This document shows positions 21,901-28,735 of a stretch of DNA of 28,735 bases, piece after piece. A program made the position numbers and the translations under genes. The stretch is from positions 1-28,735 of IMG/VR virus record IMGVR_UViG_3300017757_000096; one strand, written 5' to 3'. This DNA is from a virus. The notes under the pieces are model-generated. The model was given only the letters and a program-made list of their open reading frames with translations, was not told the origin of the DNA and searched no databases. The stretch's first letter is position 1. The number at the start of each line of letters is the position of its first letter.

Positions 21901-23282
21901 AGCTTACTATTTTATTTGGAAACGAAGCCCTTAATACAGAATTTGGGTCAACTTCTAAATATGGTTTTAGTATTGCTAATTCAGGCGGAGAGTCTGGGGC
22001 TTTATATTTTGTTAATAATTTAGTAAACGCGGCTGGTAGTACTCCTCTTCCTGGCGTGTCATCTACAAGCAATAACGACATAAGGTCTCCTTATAGTGGT
22101 TTGCAATTAGGCAATAATGTAAACGAAGTAACTGTTAGTGGCGGTGGCGAAACCAGAGTTCTTAACTCTGTACCAGATTGCACGAATTTTTATATGCTTA
22201 ATAAAAATCAAAACGCAATGGCTATCCAGTCTAGAGTTGATGCTACAATACTAGACCAATCTCAAGCTGGGTTGCGACACGGAACAGCGTTTATAGGAGT
22301 AGAAATTAATTTCAATCAATTAAATCAAGGACTTGAAGGATTAACAAATAATGATTATCCTTTGCTTATGTACCCTATTTATTTACAATATAGGCCGTTT
22401 GGGTCAGGTAATAATTGGGTTACAGCAACGGACATTGAAGGCAAGCCCGCTAATTTTGGAGGTTCTCAAATAAATAGAGCAGCTTTTGATTCAGGGGGCT
22501 CAGTTGGGGGAGCTGGAATAATAAATCAAAGAGACTTGCCCTATTATTTTCAGTCTACAAGAGTTAATAGTTCTAGCTTTACAAGCGATATTTTAAATAC
22601 AGCATGCTTAGAAGCAAACACGCAGGCAAAAGCACTTAATGGCAACACTCAAAATGCTGTTGCAAGAAAAACTTTTGTAATAGGTAAATCACCTTATGCT
22701 GGTGTTAGCGATAAATTTGGAGATTATAGGATAATAGTAAGATACCCTTGGGGAATTAAAAGCTCAAATGGTTCGGATAATCCTATAGTTGTAGGATATG
22801 GATCTAGCGAATGTCCCGCAGACGGATTTAATATAATAAGTGGCTTAGTGAGTGCTAACATATTTTTTGGAGATTTTTACTATCCGGCGGCTTACGGCGG
22901 AAGTAATATATATTCTTATCAATATAGAGTTAGCAATTACGCAACAAATACTGCACAGAGTGCATCAACTCAAAGTGCAAATCAAACTCTTTTTGCAAGA
23001 GAATGGCATCTGAAATATGTTACAAAATTTTATATGGACGCCGACCTTACGCAGCCATGGGTTCCTGATAATGCCGGGTGGTTTCAATATGTTGCTGGGT
23101 CAAACTCAACTGACATTAATGCTGTATATGGAACAGACTATTCCAATACAAGTTCAACTGGAAATCCTGGATTAACGCAAAATATACATAGAAGATGGGT
23201 AGCATATTTTAATAGTACAGGATTAAAAAGTTTAGCTAATTCAAATTATCCATCATTAGCAATGGAATATCAAGGATGGTAA
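18909..23282 (+). CDS. Large tail/stabilisation protein with a cadherin-like domain
   Basis: 1457 residues. The N-terminus (FIKSKMNLDLDARLVPQGEY, QGFNIQVSKSEGDDVGALEN) is the signature of the crAss-like tail 'stabilisation' protein family. About residues 80-160 hold propeller-like repeats (DTVYLFLTNN; LLFWTDNRNQPRKINI, like a YWTD blade). A fibronectin-like strand block follows (RFSYRFKFEDNEYSALAPF, about 242-260), then NRNYQVGIIVSDRYGRSST (about 458-476). Residues about 914-1010 resemble a cadherin-like fold: TLQYTAGATGILATF, then SINAAGELSTTEDL and YPITITLTDAGG. The last 150 residues include NQTLFAREWHLKYVTKFY and end in AMEYQGW. It probably builds the short tail and perhaps carries adhesive tips. 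Short antisense frames inside are shadows. Confidence 0.85.
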   Translation: MAEVKNAFIKSKMNLDLDARLVPQGEYRQGFNIQVSKSEGDDVGALENVLGNALLPQGNFQALNSNYTGLQAIGHIVNPINDTVYLFLTNNTASAYQYDINTFNHFIYAYNTLTQTSTKLVEGLFLNFSTLSPIYGINIVENLLFWTDNRNQPRKININKTLGYYTTEDHISVAKFAPYEAINLYQESSIAGQYETTMKDVVSPAVPPINAADTNPPANPYLQTDTSGNPNYAGDPDYLEDRFVRFSYRFKFEDNEYSALAPFTQECFIPKQDGYFYAEDEDAAFRSTIFNFMENKVNEITLNIPLPKAIDGSAITGTTLNNILKVTEIDIIYKESDAQAVQVVDTLLVTNQLFQTTHTGSTVSYIYQSLKPYKTLPESDLIRVYDKVPVKAFSQEISGNRVIYGNFQDKHTPLFQDLNGQLTPQLDYEVGAFDKSNFNLAAGATSKVEYPNSTLKQNRNYQVGIIVSDRYGRSSTVLLSKLLEKATLDPSGNFAASTHYHPYRNDADTPVASWPGDALKILFNSPITTPSPIPAGSGIPGLYIGSGDNYNPLGWYSYKVVVKQFEQDYYNVYLPGILNGPPAGVTDLNDTENEVGFITLINDNINKVPRDLNEVGPEQKQFRSSVQLFGRVTPNFVSATFPSYNEQFFPTIQSNTVITIGEAEDVLGQDVTTTPVTNLYDSKSNPLIARISQINSLPIGSAAKAGTYPFQLAVFETEPTESRLDIYYETSTSGLISELNTAIETTTNVVTGAVGNVTVDFNENQSHANGNVDILPSTAGAGWAPVDITSLGEAVNQDLPANRLTASIADVTSLSDEQNKSTFFTVVEVPSNGQPYNNQDQNTWYRYKIQSTKDFYYGLEAGTEKVYNITVNFTTAAGKSAGSAGFEVPLANTSPIFKTYTIPNQPAVNIDPVPSNLTLQYTAGATGILATFTGVNGTADTSLNTNDLSWSITSPANQTIFSINAAGELSTTEDLTGPYPITITLTDAGGPTDATNLQLTILFGNEALNTEFGSTSKYGFSIANSGGESGALYFVNNLVNAAGSTPLPGVSSTSNNDIRSPYSGLQLGNNVNEVTVSGGGETRVLNSVPDCTNFYMLNKNQNAMAIQSRVDATILDQSQAGLRHGTAFIGVEINFNQLNQGLEGLTNNDYPLLMYPIYLQYRPFGSGNNWVTATDIEGKPANFGGSQINRAAFDSGGSVGGAGIINQRDLPYYFQSTRVNSSSFTSDILNTACLEANTQAKALNGNTQNAVARKTFVIGKSPYAGVSDKFGDYRIIVRYPWGIKSSNGSDNPIVVGYGSSECPADGFNIISGLVSANIFFGDFYYPAAYGGSNIYSYQYRVSNYATNTAQSASTQSANQTLFAREWHLKYVTKFYMDADLTQPWVPDNAGWFQYVAGSNSTDINAVYGTDYSNTSSTGNPGLTQNIHRRWVAYFNSTGLKSLANSNYPSLAMEYQGW

Positions 23283-23311
23283 TTAAAAGTATAAATAAGT
23301 AATAATAAATT

Positions 23312-24838
23312 ATGCCAGCAACTATAGAAGTAAAATATTTTAATAGCTTTGTTTTAAAGAAAGTTTTAAATTCTTCGTCTGTTCCGGTTTGGAATGGGTC
23401 ATTTGGCATACCCCAAGCTTTAGGAGGTACAGGCGCGGGGGGTTATGATCAAGGAAATGTAGAAACATCTGATGCTGCAATCATTGCTAAAAATTGGACA
23501 ATTGAAGAATCAAGAATTAGAGGAGGATATAATAATACATCGGTTAGCTTTGGCCCTAGGGCTTATTTAGTAGAAGAAGAGCCTAACGCAACCTTTAGAA
23601 CTAACTCATTAATATATTCGGGGATATTTAATTCAAGTACGGGAATTAATAATACAAATGTATTTAGTGTTGGAACTGATATTACAAAAAGTTTAAATCC
23701 TGCATATGGTTCTATACAAAAATTATACGCTCAAGATTATTATTTAACTATATTTCAAGAGGATAAAGTTAGTAGAGCGCCTATAAATAAAAACGTAATA
23801 TATTCTGCAGAAGGTAATCCAACTGTAACAACCAGTAATATGGTTATTGGAGAACCTCAAGCTTATGCAGGTAATTTTGGTATTAGCAGAAATCCTGAAA
23901 GCCATGCCGTTTACGGCTTTAGGCAATACTTTGTAGATAAAGATAGAAACGCAGTATTAAGATTATCTAATAATGGTCTGGAAGAAATACAACGTTACGG
24001 CATGTATGACTTTTTTAGAGATAAGTTAAGTGAACTAGATCAAGGCAAACCTTTTATAGCCGGCAAAGCTATAGGAATGTGGGATATTTATAATAAACAA
24101 TACGTTGTATCACTACAAACTGCTAATGCATCTTTTACAATTAATGCTTTAGGTGAGCCTGAAACTAATTCGTATTTTACTTTGTCTTTCGATGATGACA
24201 TAAACGGATGGAATAGCTTTTTTAATTATAAGCCCGCCTTAGGATTTAGTTTAAAAAATTATTTTTACACTGTAAATAACGGGACAACATCTTTTCCCGC
24301 AGCTGCGTTGTATCAACATAATAGCATGGATGTAAATAGAAGTAATTTTTATGGCGTTAATAATGACTCTAATATTACTTTTATATTTAACCCTCGCCCT
24401 AGTATGTCTAAAGTGTTTAAAACTATAAACTACGAGGGAAGTAATGGCTGGCAAGTAAATAGCATTAATTCAGATTTTACGGGGATTGGCACTGTTGACA
24501 CTGATTTTTTAAATTTTGCTACAACTAATACACAAGATACAGCAGCCTTAATATATAGCTACAATCAAGGGGCTTATGATAATTATGGTAATAAATTTCC
24601 TGCAAGGCTTATACCTCCTTTAAATAGGGCAGGTTTTACCAGAAAAGAAAATAAATACATGGCAAACATAGTTAATAATAGTGCTATAGCTCCCGGTGAA
24701 GTAAGGTTTGGTAATCAAATGAGTGGTATTAAAGGACATTTTACTACAGTCACATTATCTACTGATACCGTTACTGATTTTGGAGGCTCAAAAGAATTAT
24801 TTGCTGTATCTTCGGAATACGCGGAATCATCTTATTAA
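23312..24838 (+). CDS. Tail protein, partner of the stabilisation protein
   Basis: 508 residues. Distinctive segments: NWTIEESRIRGGYNNTSVSF (about 61-80), NSLIYSGIFNSSTGINNTN (98-116), YGSIQKLYAQDYYLTIFQED then KVSRAPI (about 131-157), ISRNPESHAVYGFRQYFVDK (about 190-209), LRLSNNGLEEIQRYGMYDFF (about 216-235). These are motifs I know from tail tube or tail-associated proteins of crAss-like and related phages, with beta-propeller-like repeats. It comes 29 nt after the 1457-residue protein, and the two may correspond to parts of a single protein in relatives. Part of the tail assembly; a precise place is not visible from sequence. Confidence 0.8.
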   Translation: MPATIEVKYFNSFVLKKVLNSSSVPVWNGSFGIPQALGGTGAGGYDQGNVETSDAAIIAKNWTIEESRIRGGYNNTSVSFGPRAYLVEEEPNATFRTNSLIYSGIFNSSTGINNTNVFSVGTDITKSLNPAYGSIQKLYAQDYYLTIFQEDKVSRAPINKNVIYSAEGNPTVTTSNMVIGEPQAYAGNFGISRNPESHAVYGFRQYFVDKDRNAVLRLSNNGLEEIQRYGMYDFFRDKLSELDQGKPFIAGKAIGMWDIYNKQYVVSLQTANASFTINALGEPETNSYFTLSFDDDINGWNSFFNYKPALGFSLKNYFYTVNNGTTSFPAAALYQHNSMDVNRSNFYGVNNDSNITFIFNPRPSMSKVFKTINYEGSNGWQVNSINSDFTGIGTVDTDFLNFATTNTQDTAALIYSYNQGAYDNYGNKFPARLIPPLNRAGFTRKENKYMANIVNNSAIAPGEVRFGNQMSGIKGHFTTVTLSTDTVTDFGGSKELFAVSSEYAESSY

Positions 24839-24847
24839 TAATAACAA

Positions 24848-25645
24848 ATGGAAGGAGTAATTGAAATTTTAAAACTTGCGTGGTATGGTCACGAGATTGA
24901 AGGATTAATAAAACTAGAACCTATTATAACGGCGGCACTTATTGGGGGTGGTGCAACTTTATTAGGTGGTTTATTTGGAGCATCATCAGCAAACAAAAGA
25001 GCCAAAAGAGCGGCTAGAGAGAAACGAAGATTAGAAGGAGAGCTAAAAGAATTAGAAAATAGTAGACAACCGATTATAAATCCTTATGCTGGAATGCAAG
25101 ACTTTTCTAGTATAGCGGAGGATCTCAGCTCTAAAATGACTAATCCTTTTGATAGTTTAGGTGTAGCTACGCAGGCCGCTGAAATACAAATGGAACAAAC
25201 AGATATAGCTTTAGCTAATACTTTAGATACATTAAGAGCTACAGGTGCGAGCGCTGGGGGAGCCACCGCCCTAGCTCAAGCAGCCTTGGCTAGTAAAAAA
25301 GGTGTTGCTGCAAATATAGAACAGCAAGAAGCTAAAAATGAACAATTAAGAGCGCAGGGGGAAGCTACTTTAGAAGCTAATAGAATGGCTGAAGAACGAA
25401 GACTCCAAAGTGTCAAACTTGGACAAGCTGAAAAGTTAGAGCAAGGAAGAACTCGAGGTGCCGCATTTGTTTACGGAGAAAAAGAAAGAAGACAAACGGA
25501 ACAACTTAATAGAAAACAAGCTCAAATAACCGGGCAAGCGCAAGTGCAGACACAAGCAAGAGCGGATGCCGCGGCTATAACAGGGGCTACAATAGGAGGA
25601 ATTACTGATATTGCTTCATCAGCCGTTCAAGCATTAGATAGTTAA
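24848..25645 (+). CDS. Internal virion (ejection) protein, gp14-like
   Basis: 265 residues. Begins with an optional leader (1-24), then a single glycine-rich membrane segment (about 26-45, ITAALIGGGATLLGGLFGAS), followed by a long Ala/Glu/Gln/Arg-rich helix. Motifs such as NPFDSLGVATQAAEIQMEQT, DIALANTLDTLRATGASAGG and ALAQAALASKKGVAANIEQQ are those of ejection proteins in Bacteroidota and marine podoviruses, and the build resembles T7 gp14. After DNA ejection such proteins insert into the host envelope and help to form a trans-envelope channel. The next gene is a further ejection-type protein. A second Met is not present before the membrane segment, so the start at 24848 is kept. Confidence 0.82.
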   Translation: MEGVIEILKLAWYGHEIEGLIKLEPIITAALIGGGATLLGGLFGASSANKRAKRAAREKRRLEGELKELENSRQPIINPYAGMQDFSSIAEDLSSKMTNPFDSLGVATQAAEIQMEQTDIALANTLDTLRATGASAGGATALAQAALASKKGVAANIEQQEAKNEQLRAQGEATLEANRMAEERRLQSVKLGQAEKLEQGRTRGAAFVYGEKERRQTEQLNRKQAQITGQAQVQTQARADAAAITGATIGGITDIASSAVQALDS

Positions 25646-25664
25646 TAATAAATAATTTATAGCA

Positions 25665-27170
25665 ATGGGAGCATATGAAAATCCAATAACGGTTGTAGAT
25701 AATCAATCAGGTCAAATTTGGGCAAATACAATATCAAATGTGGCTAAAGCTACAACTAATTATATTGATTTTACACGTCAAAAAAATGATGAGCGAGCTA
25801 AAAAAATTCAAGAGCAACTTAATTGGGCGGCTGAATATGCTTCTAAAAATCAAGAGCAAGTTTATACCAATTTAAGAAAGTTAGGTGCTGATTCAATATA
25901 TAGTAAAGAAGCTGATGAAGTTTTAAATTTAGTTACTGAAAATAGAATAGCTATGCAAAATGCTTCTACTAAAGAAGAATTAAAAATAGCGCAAGAAGGA
26001 TTTGGTAAAGCTCAAAAAAGATTGCAGCAATTGTATTCTGTAATTAAAATGGATGAAGAATCTAAAATATTTTACGGAGAAGAGTTTGATCCCGCTACAG
26101 CAGGTATGCAAGGTGGTATGTCTAAAAGTAAACCCGGCACAGCTGATTGGGTTGCCGCGCAAAATGTAAATAACGGTTTTGCTAAAGGACAAAAACAAGT
26201 TTATTGGGACGACGAAACAGGTGCATATAAAATGAAATTTTCGGGAGAGAACATTGAGGGTGTTATTGATAAAGATGCTCGCTTGCTATTTGGATATGAT
26301 CCTGGTAAAGTTCCTAGCATTGATTCTATGATATATGGCACTTACCAAAAAGCAGGATATTTAGACAAAAATAATCAACTTACTGATAGTGCAATGTCAA
26401 ACTATAAATTTACCAAGTTATCTGATAATGGTAAATATGAAACATTATATACTGCTACAGCAGCTAATAGAATAGCTCAAAATACTACGTCACAATTTGA
26501 AGCTCAAGCAAGATCATTCTTTACTGTTCCAGAAGATGCTGAAAATGTTTGGGCAATTATAGGTAAAGAAAGTAATAAACAATTTAGTGCTTCAGAATTA
26601 CTGCAACAAGGAAGCGAAATGCAAACAGAATTTGTAAAAGCTTACGCTGAGTATGCTTCTAAATTAATACCTAATTATAAAGAAAATAATACCTATCAAA
26701 CTAAAGCTGTTAGCGGCAAGGGGGGTAAAGGTGGTACAGGTGAAGCTAAAGCATTAGCCAACGCCGAAGCTTTTGTAGTACAGTTTTCCGAAAACTTAGG
26801 TAGTTTTGGAATGGCTAGGAATAAAGACGGAATCATAATTGGAAATGTTCAATTTGATAATGTTTCTACTGTAAATAAAGGATTAGCCGGGTTAGGCTAT
26901 TCTTTAGTAAATGATGGAATTTTTCAAGATGAGGATGGAAATATTACAGAAATAAAAATTAAGAAAAATGGAGCAAAAGGAACAGAAGATTTTACAGTAA
27001 ATGCCGGTGATGACCCTTATGTGTTTTTTCAAAACTTATTAGAATCTCAGGGGCTTAGTAAAGATTTAGCGCAGCAAATTGCTAAAAATTTATTATATAC
27101 TGGCAGATTACAAAGAGATGAATCTGTAACAGATGAGGGACAAAAATATAATCAATACGAAAGAAAATAA
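25665..27170 (+). CDS. Internal virion/cargo protein (501 aa)
   Basis: 501 residues, helical, Lys/Gln/Asn/Ala-rich. N-terminal half: VAKATTNYIDFTRQKNDERA and AKKIQEQLNWAAEYASKNQE, typical of helical bundle ejection proteins. A middle region has GEEFDPATAGMQGGMS and PGTADWVAAQNVNNGFAKGQ. Near 355-365 is a lysine/glycine linker (VSGKGGKGGTGEAK), followed by an alpha/beta end (IIIGNVQFDNV, ITEIKIKKNG). The lack of signal peptide and membrane segment fits a protein packaged inside the head. Gene position between the gp14-like protein and a giant glycine-rich virion protein, as in podovirus internal-core clusters, supports this; no enzymatic motif is seen. Confidence 0.7.
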   Translation: MGAYENPITVVDNQSGQIWANTISNVAKATTNYIDFTRQKNDERAKKIQEQLNWAAEYASKNQEQVYTNLRKLGADSIYSKEADEVLNLVTENRIAMQNASTKEELKIAQEGFGKAQKRLQQLYSVIKMDEESKIFYGEEFDPATAGMQGGMSKSKPGTADWVAAQNVNNGFAKGQKQVYWDDETGAYKMKFSGENIEGVIDKDARLLFGYDPGKVPSIDSMIYGTYQKAGYLDKNNQLTDSAMSNYKFTKLSDNGKYETLYTATAANRIAQNTTSQFEAQARSFFTVPEDAENVWAIIGKESNKQFSASELLQQGSEMQTEFVKAYAEYASKLIPNYKENNTYQTKAVSGKGGKGGTGEAKALANAEAFVVQFSENLGSFGMARNKDGIIIGNVQFDNVSTVNKGLAGLGYSLVNDGIFQDEDGNITEIKIKKNGAKGTEDFTVNAGDDPYVFFQNLLESQGLSKDLAQQIAKNLLYTGRLQRDESVTDEGQKYNQYERK

Positions 27171-27175
27171 TATTC

Positions 27176-28735
27176 ATGGTTTCATATCAAGTAAATGGTA
27201 AAATCTACGATCTTCCTGAAGAAGAAGTTCAAGGATTTTTAAATGAATTTCCAGATGCAGTAATAGTTGAAGAAAACGAAACTGTGGAAAAGTCAATACC
27301 TTCACCGGAAGAGAGTGCACCTGTGGAGGAAAATGTAGCACTCGACAATACGGTATCAGAGCCGGTAGATACTTCTTTGGAATTACCTACAACATATAAA
27401 GTTGATGGTAAAATTTATGATTTACCTAAAGAAGAGGTTGCTGGATTTTTAAGTGTTTTTACAGATGCCGAACCCTATGAAGAAACTTCTATAGAAGCCG
27501 TGGATAATTTAATTGAAGAGCCTAAAGAAAAAGATGAAGAAGTTAAATATGAATCAGCTCCTCAATATATATATGAGAATATAGTTGACTTTGTACAAGA
27601 TTTAGGAGATGCATGGCAAAACGGTATACTTCAAGGAGAACAGACCGATAAAGGTATTGAATTAGCCGGCTATTTTAATGACCCCGCTACTGAAAAAGAA
27701 GTTGTTGATTGGATTGATGGCCAAAAAAAAGTAGCTCAACAAAATATACAATCAGCAGAAATGCGTGAGTTTGATCGTATATATGAAGAAGCTGGAGGTG
27801 GTATGTGGGGATTTTTAAAAGGAGCTGCATATAACCCTAGTATTCTTTCTACAACTCTTTTAAGCTCAATAGCTTCCCAATATAGCTCTATTAAAAATTC
27901 AGAAGAAGTAGCAGTGGCTGCTACAGCAGGGGCTATTGCAGGTTCCGCGTTTAGCCCAGTTGGTACATTAATAGGTGTAACTACAGGCTCTATGGCAATG
28001 ATGGAGGCTGGATTAACTTTTAATGAGTTAATGATGGAAGAAATCGGAGAAGATATAAATGATCCCAGCGCTAAAGAAAAAATTATAGCTGTATTAAATG
28101 ATCCCGAAAAAATGACTGATCTTCGCCGTAAAGCTGCATTACGAGGAGCTGTAATAGCGGGGGTTGAGCTAGCAACTTTAGGCATGGCTAAGGGGGTTGC
28201 TGGTAAACTTGCTAGTAAAGCATTACCTATTACAGGATTAGCGGCCGGTGGTGCTATCGAAATAGTTGGAGGTGGTTTAGGTGAAGTAGGAGGTAGATTA
28301 GCTGCTGGACAAGAAATGGACGCTAAAGAAATTGGCTTTGAAGCTTTTGCCGGACTTGGAAGTGCACCAATAAGTTTAGGTTCGCAAGCTTTAAAATTAC
28401 AAACAGCTATGCAAACTGCAGAAGCTGGTAAAAAAGTAAGGGCTTCAGATTTTAATAGTTTAACTGAAGTTTATTCTAATGAAAATAGCAATAGTGAAAC
28501 AGCTATTGAAATAAGTAAATTAAGTAAATCAGTTAAAATAGTAGATAGGGAGGTTGATGAAAAAGTTAATTCTGGCGAATTTACGCAAGAAGAAGGCAAT
28601 AATATTAAAAATAATTTTAGGGATACGCAGGGCGCTGTTAATCGTATAAAGCCTTTAAATTTTAATACTGAGCAAGAAACCAAAGCTGTTGAATTATTAA
28701 AAGAAAAACAACAACTTGTAAATGAAATTAAAGAA
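27176..28735 (+). CDS. Giant internal virion protein, 3' truncated by window edge
   Basis: Open from ATG 27176 to the window end (520 codons, no stop). It starts 5 nt after the preceding stop. Two copies of a short unit open the protein: YQVNGKIYDLPEEEVQGFLN (4-23) and YKVDGKIYDLPKEEVAGFLS (about 74-93), separated by an acidic Glu/Pro-rich linker. Residues about 195-265 and 325-400 are glycine/alanine-rich and hydrophobic (AATAGAIAGSAFSPVGTLIG; PITGLAAGGAIEIVGGGLG), like glycine-zipper membrane segments in T7 gp16-type ejection proteins. After about 410 it turns charged and helical. The usual large size suggests further domains beyond the edge (lytic or enzymatic), which cannot be seen. Confidence 0.8.
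   Translation, partial: MVSYQVNGKIYDLPEEEVQGFLNEFPDAVIVEENETVEKSIPSPEESAPVEENVALDNTVSEPVDTSLELPTTYKVDGKIYDLPKEEVAGFLSVFTDAEPYEETSIEAVDNLIEEPKEKDEEVKYESAPQYIYENIVDFVQDLGDAWQNGILQGEQTDKGIELAGYFNDPATEKEVVDWIDGQKKVAQQNIQSAEMREFDRIYEEAGGGMWGFLKGAAYNPSILSTTLLSSIASQYSSIKNSEEVAVAATAGAIAGSAFSPVGTLIGVTTGSMAMMEAGLTFNELMMEEIGEDINDPSAKEKIIAVLNDPEKMTDLRRKAALRGAVIAGVELATLGMAKGVAGKLASKALPITGLAAGGAIEIVGGGLGEVGGRLAAGQEMDAKEIGFEAFAGLGSAPISLGSQALKLQTAMQTAEAGKKVRASDFNSLTEVYSNENSNSETAIEISKLSKSVKIVDREVDEKVNSGEFTQEEGNNIKNNFRDTQGAVNRIKPLNFNTEQETKAVELLKEKQQLVNEIKE

Noticed and set aside
23283-23311. Possible frameshift joining the 1457- and 508-residue tail proteins
   Set aside because: The first ends with an intact typical C-terminus (AMEYQGW) and stop, and the second has its own leader and Met, so two genes are more likely than a broken one.
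27736-28683. Minus-strand frames of 149 and 70 codons near the end
   Set aside because: The plus strand is one uninterrupted 520-codon frame with protein-like composition and a repeat unit; the antisense frames are shadows.
1-28735. tRNA genes, CRISPR arrays, integrase or attachment sites
   Set aside because: No cloverleaf-type sequence, no regular spaced repeats, and no recombinase motif were found on reading the window.

Overview
This window is a stretch of the genome of a tailed double-stranded DNA phage, very probably a short-tailed (podovirus-like) phage of a Bacteroidota/Flavobacteriia-type host, most likely aquatic or marine. The reasons are: (i) a packaging, head, connector and ejection gene order; (ii) portal, major capsid and tail proteins whose motifs I recognise from crAss-like and other Bacteroidota podoviruses; (iii) AT-rich DNA in which almost no gene has a Shine-Dalgarno sequence, starts instead following A-rich or A/C-rich leaders as is usual in Bacteroidota; and (iv) small hypothetical families common in uncultured marine phage genomes (DUF7483-like repeats, a DUF6321-like protein, a 3-TM holin). 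Family names are from memory of motifs; no search was run.

Layout: every supported gene is on the + strand and there is no gene-free stretch over 300 bases. Region 1 (3-1856): end of a repeat-bearing tail/fibre protein, two small hypotheticals and a two-TM membrane protein. Region 2 (1888-4128): a chaperonin cassette, groEL then groES, overlapping each other, followed by a winged-helix-like gene. Region 3 (4131-7547): a run of small genes with touching or overlapping ends: DUF6321-like protein, a very basic Lys/Ala-rich protein, a small HExxH metalloprotein, a holin and a coiled-coil protein, plus two genes of about 50 codons. Region 4 (7549-10807): a protein that looks like two GroES-type barrels in tandem, a small-terminase-like protein and the large terminase. 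Region 5 (10812-16845): portal, scaffold, major capsid protein, a strong terminator, and a virion protein followed by a second hairpin. Region 6 (16913-28735): two connector/ring-like proteins, two large tail proteins, and three ejection (internal virion) proteins, the last running off the window.

How it works together: the terminase pair pumps DNA through the portal into a scaffolded prohead built from the capsid protein. Connector and tail proteins close the particle, and membrane-active ejection proteins travel inside it. The holin opens the inner membrane at the end. The phage brings its own GroEL and GroES, and perhaps a second, double GroES-like partner, presumably to fold virion proteins.

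The most unusual element is this chaperonin set: groEL-groES in reversed order compared with bacteria, altered ATP-pocket residues, and a tandem double co-chaperonin-like gene beside the terminase. No tRNA, CRISPR, integrase, attachment site, DNA polymerase or recognisable endolysin is visible.
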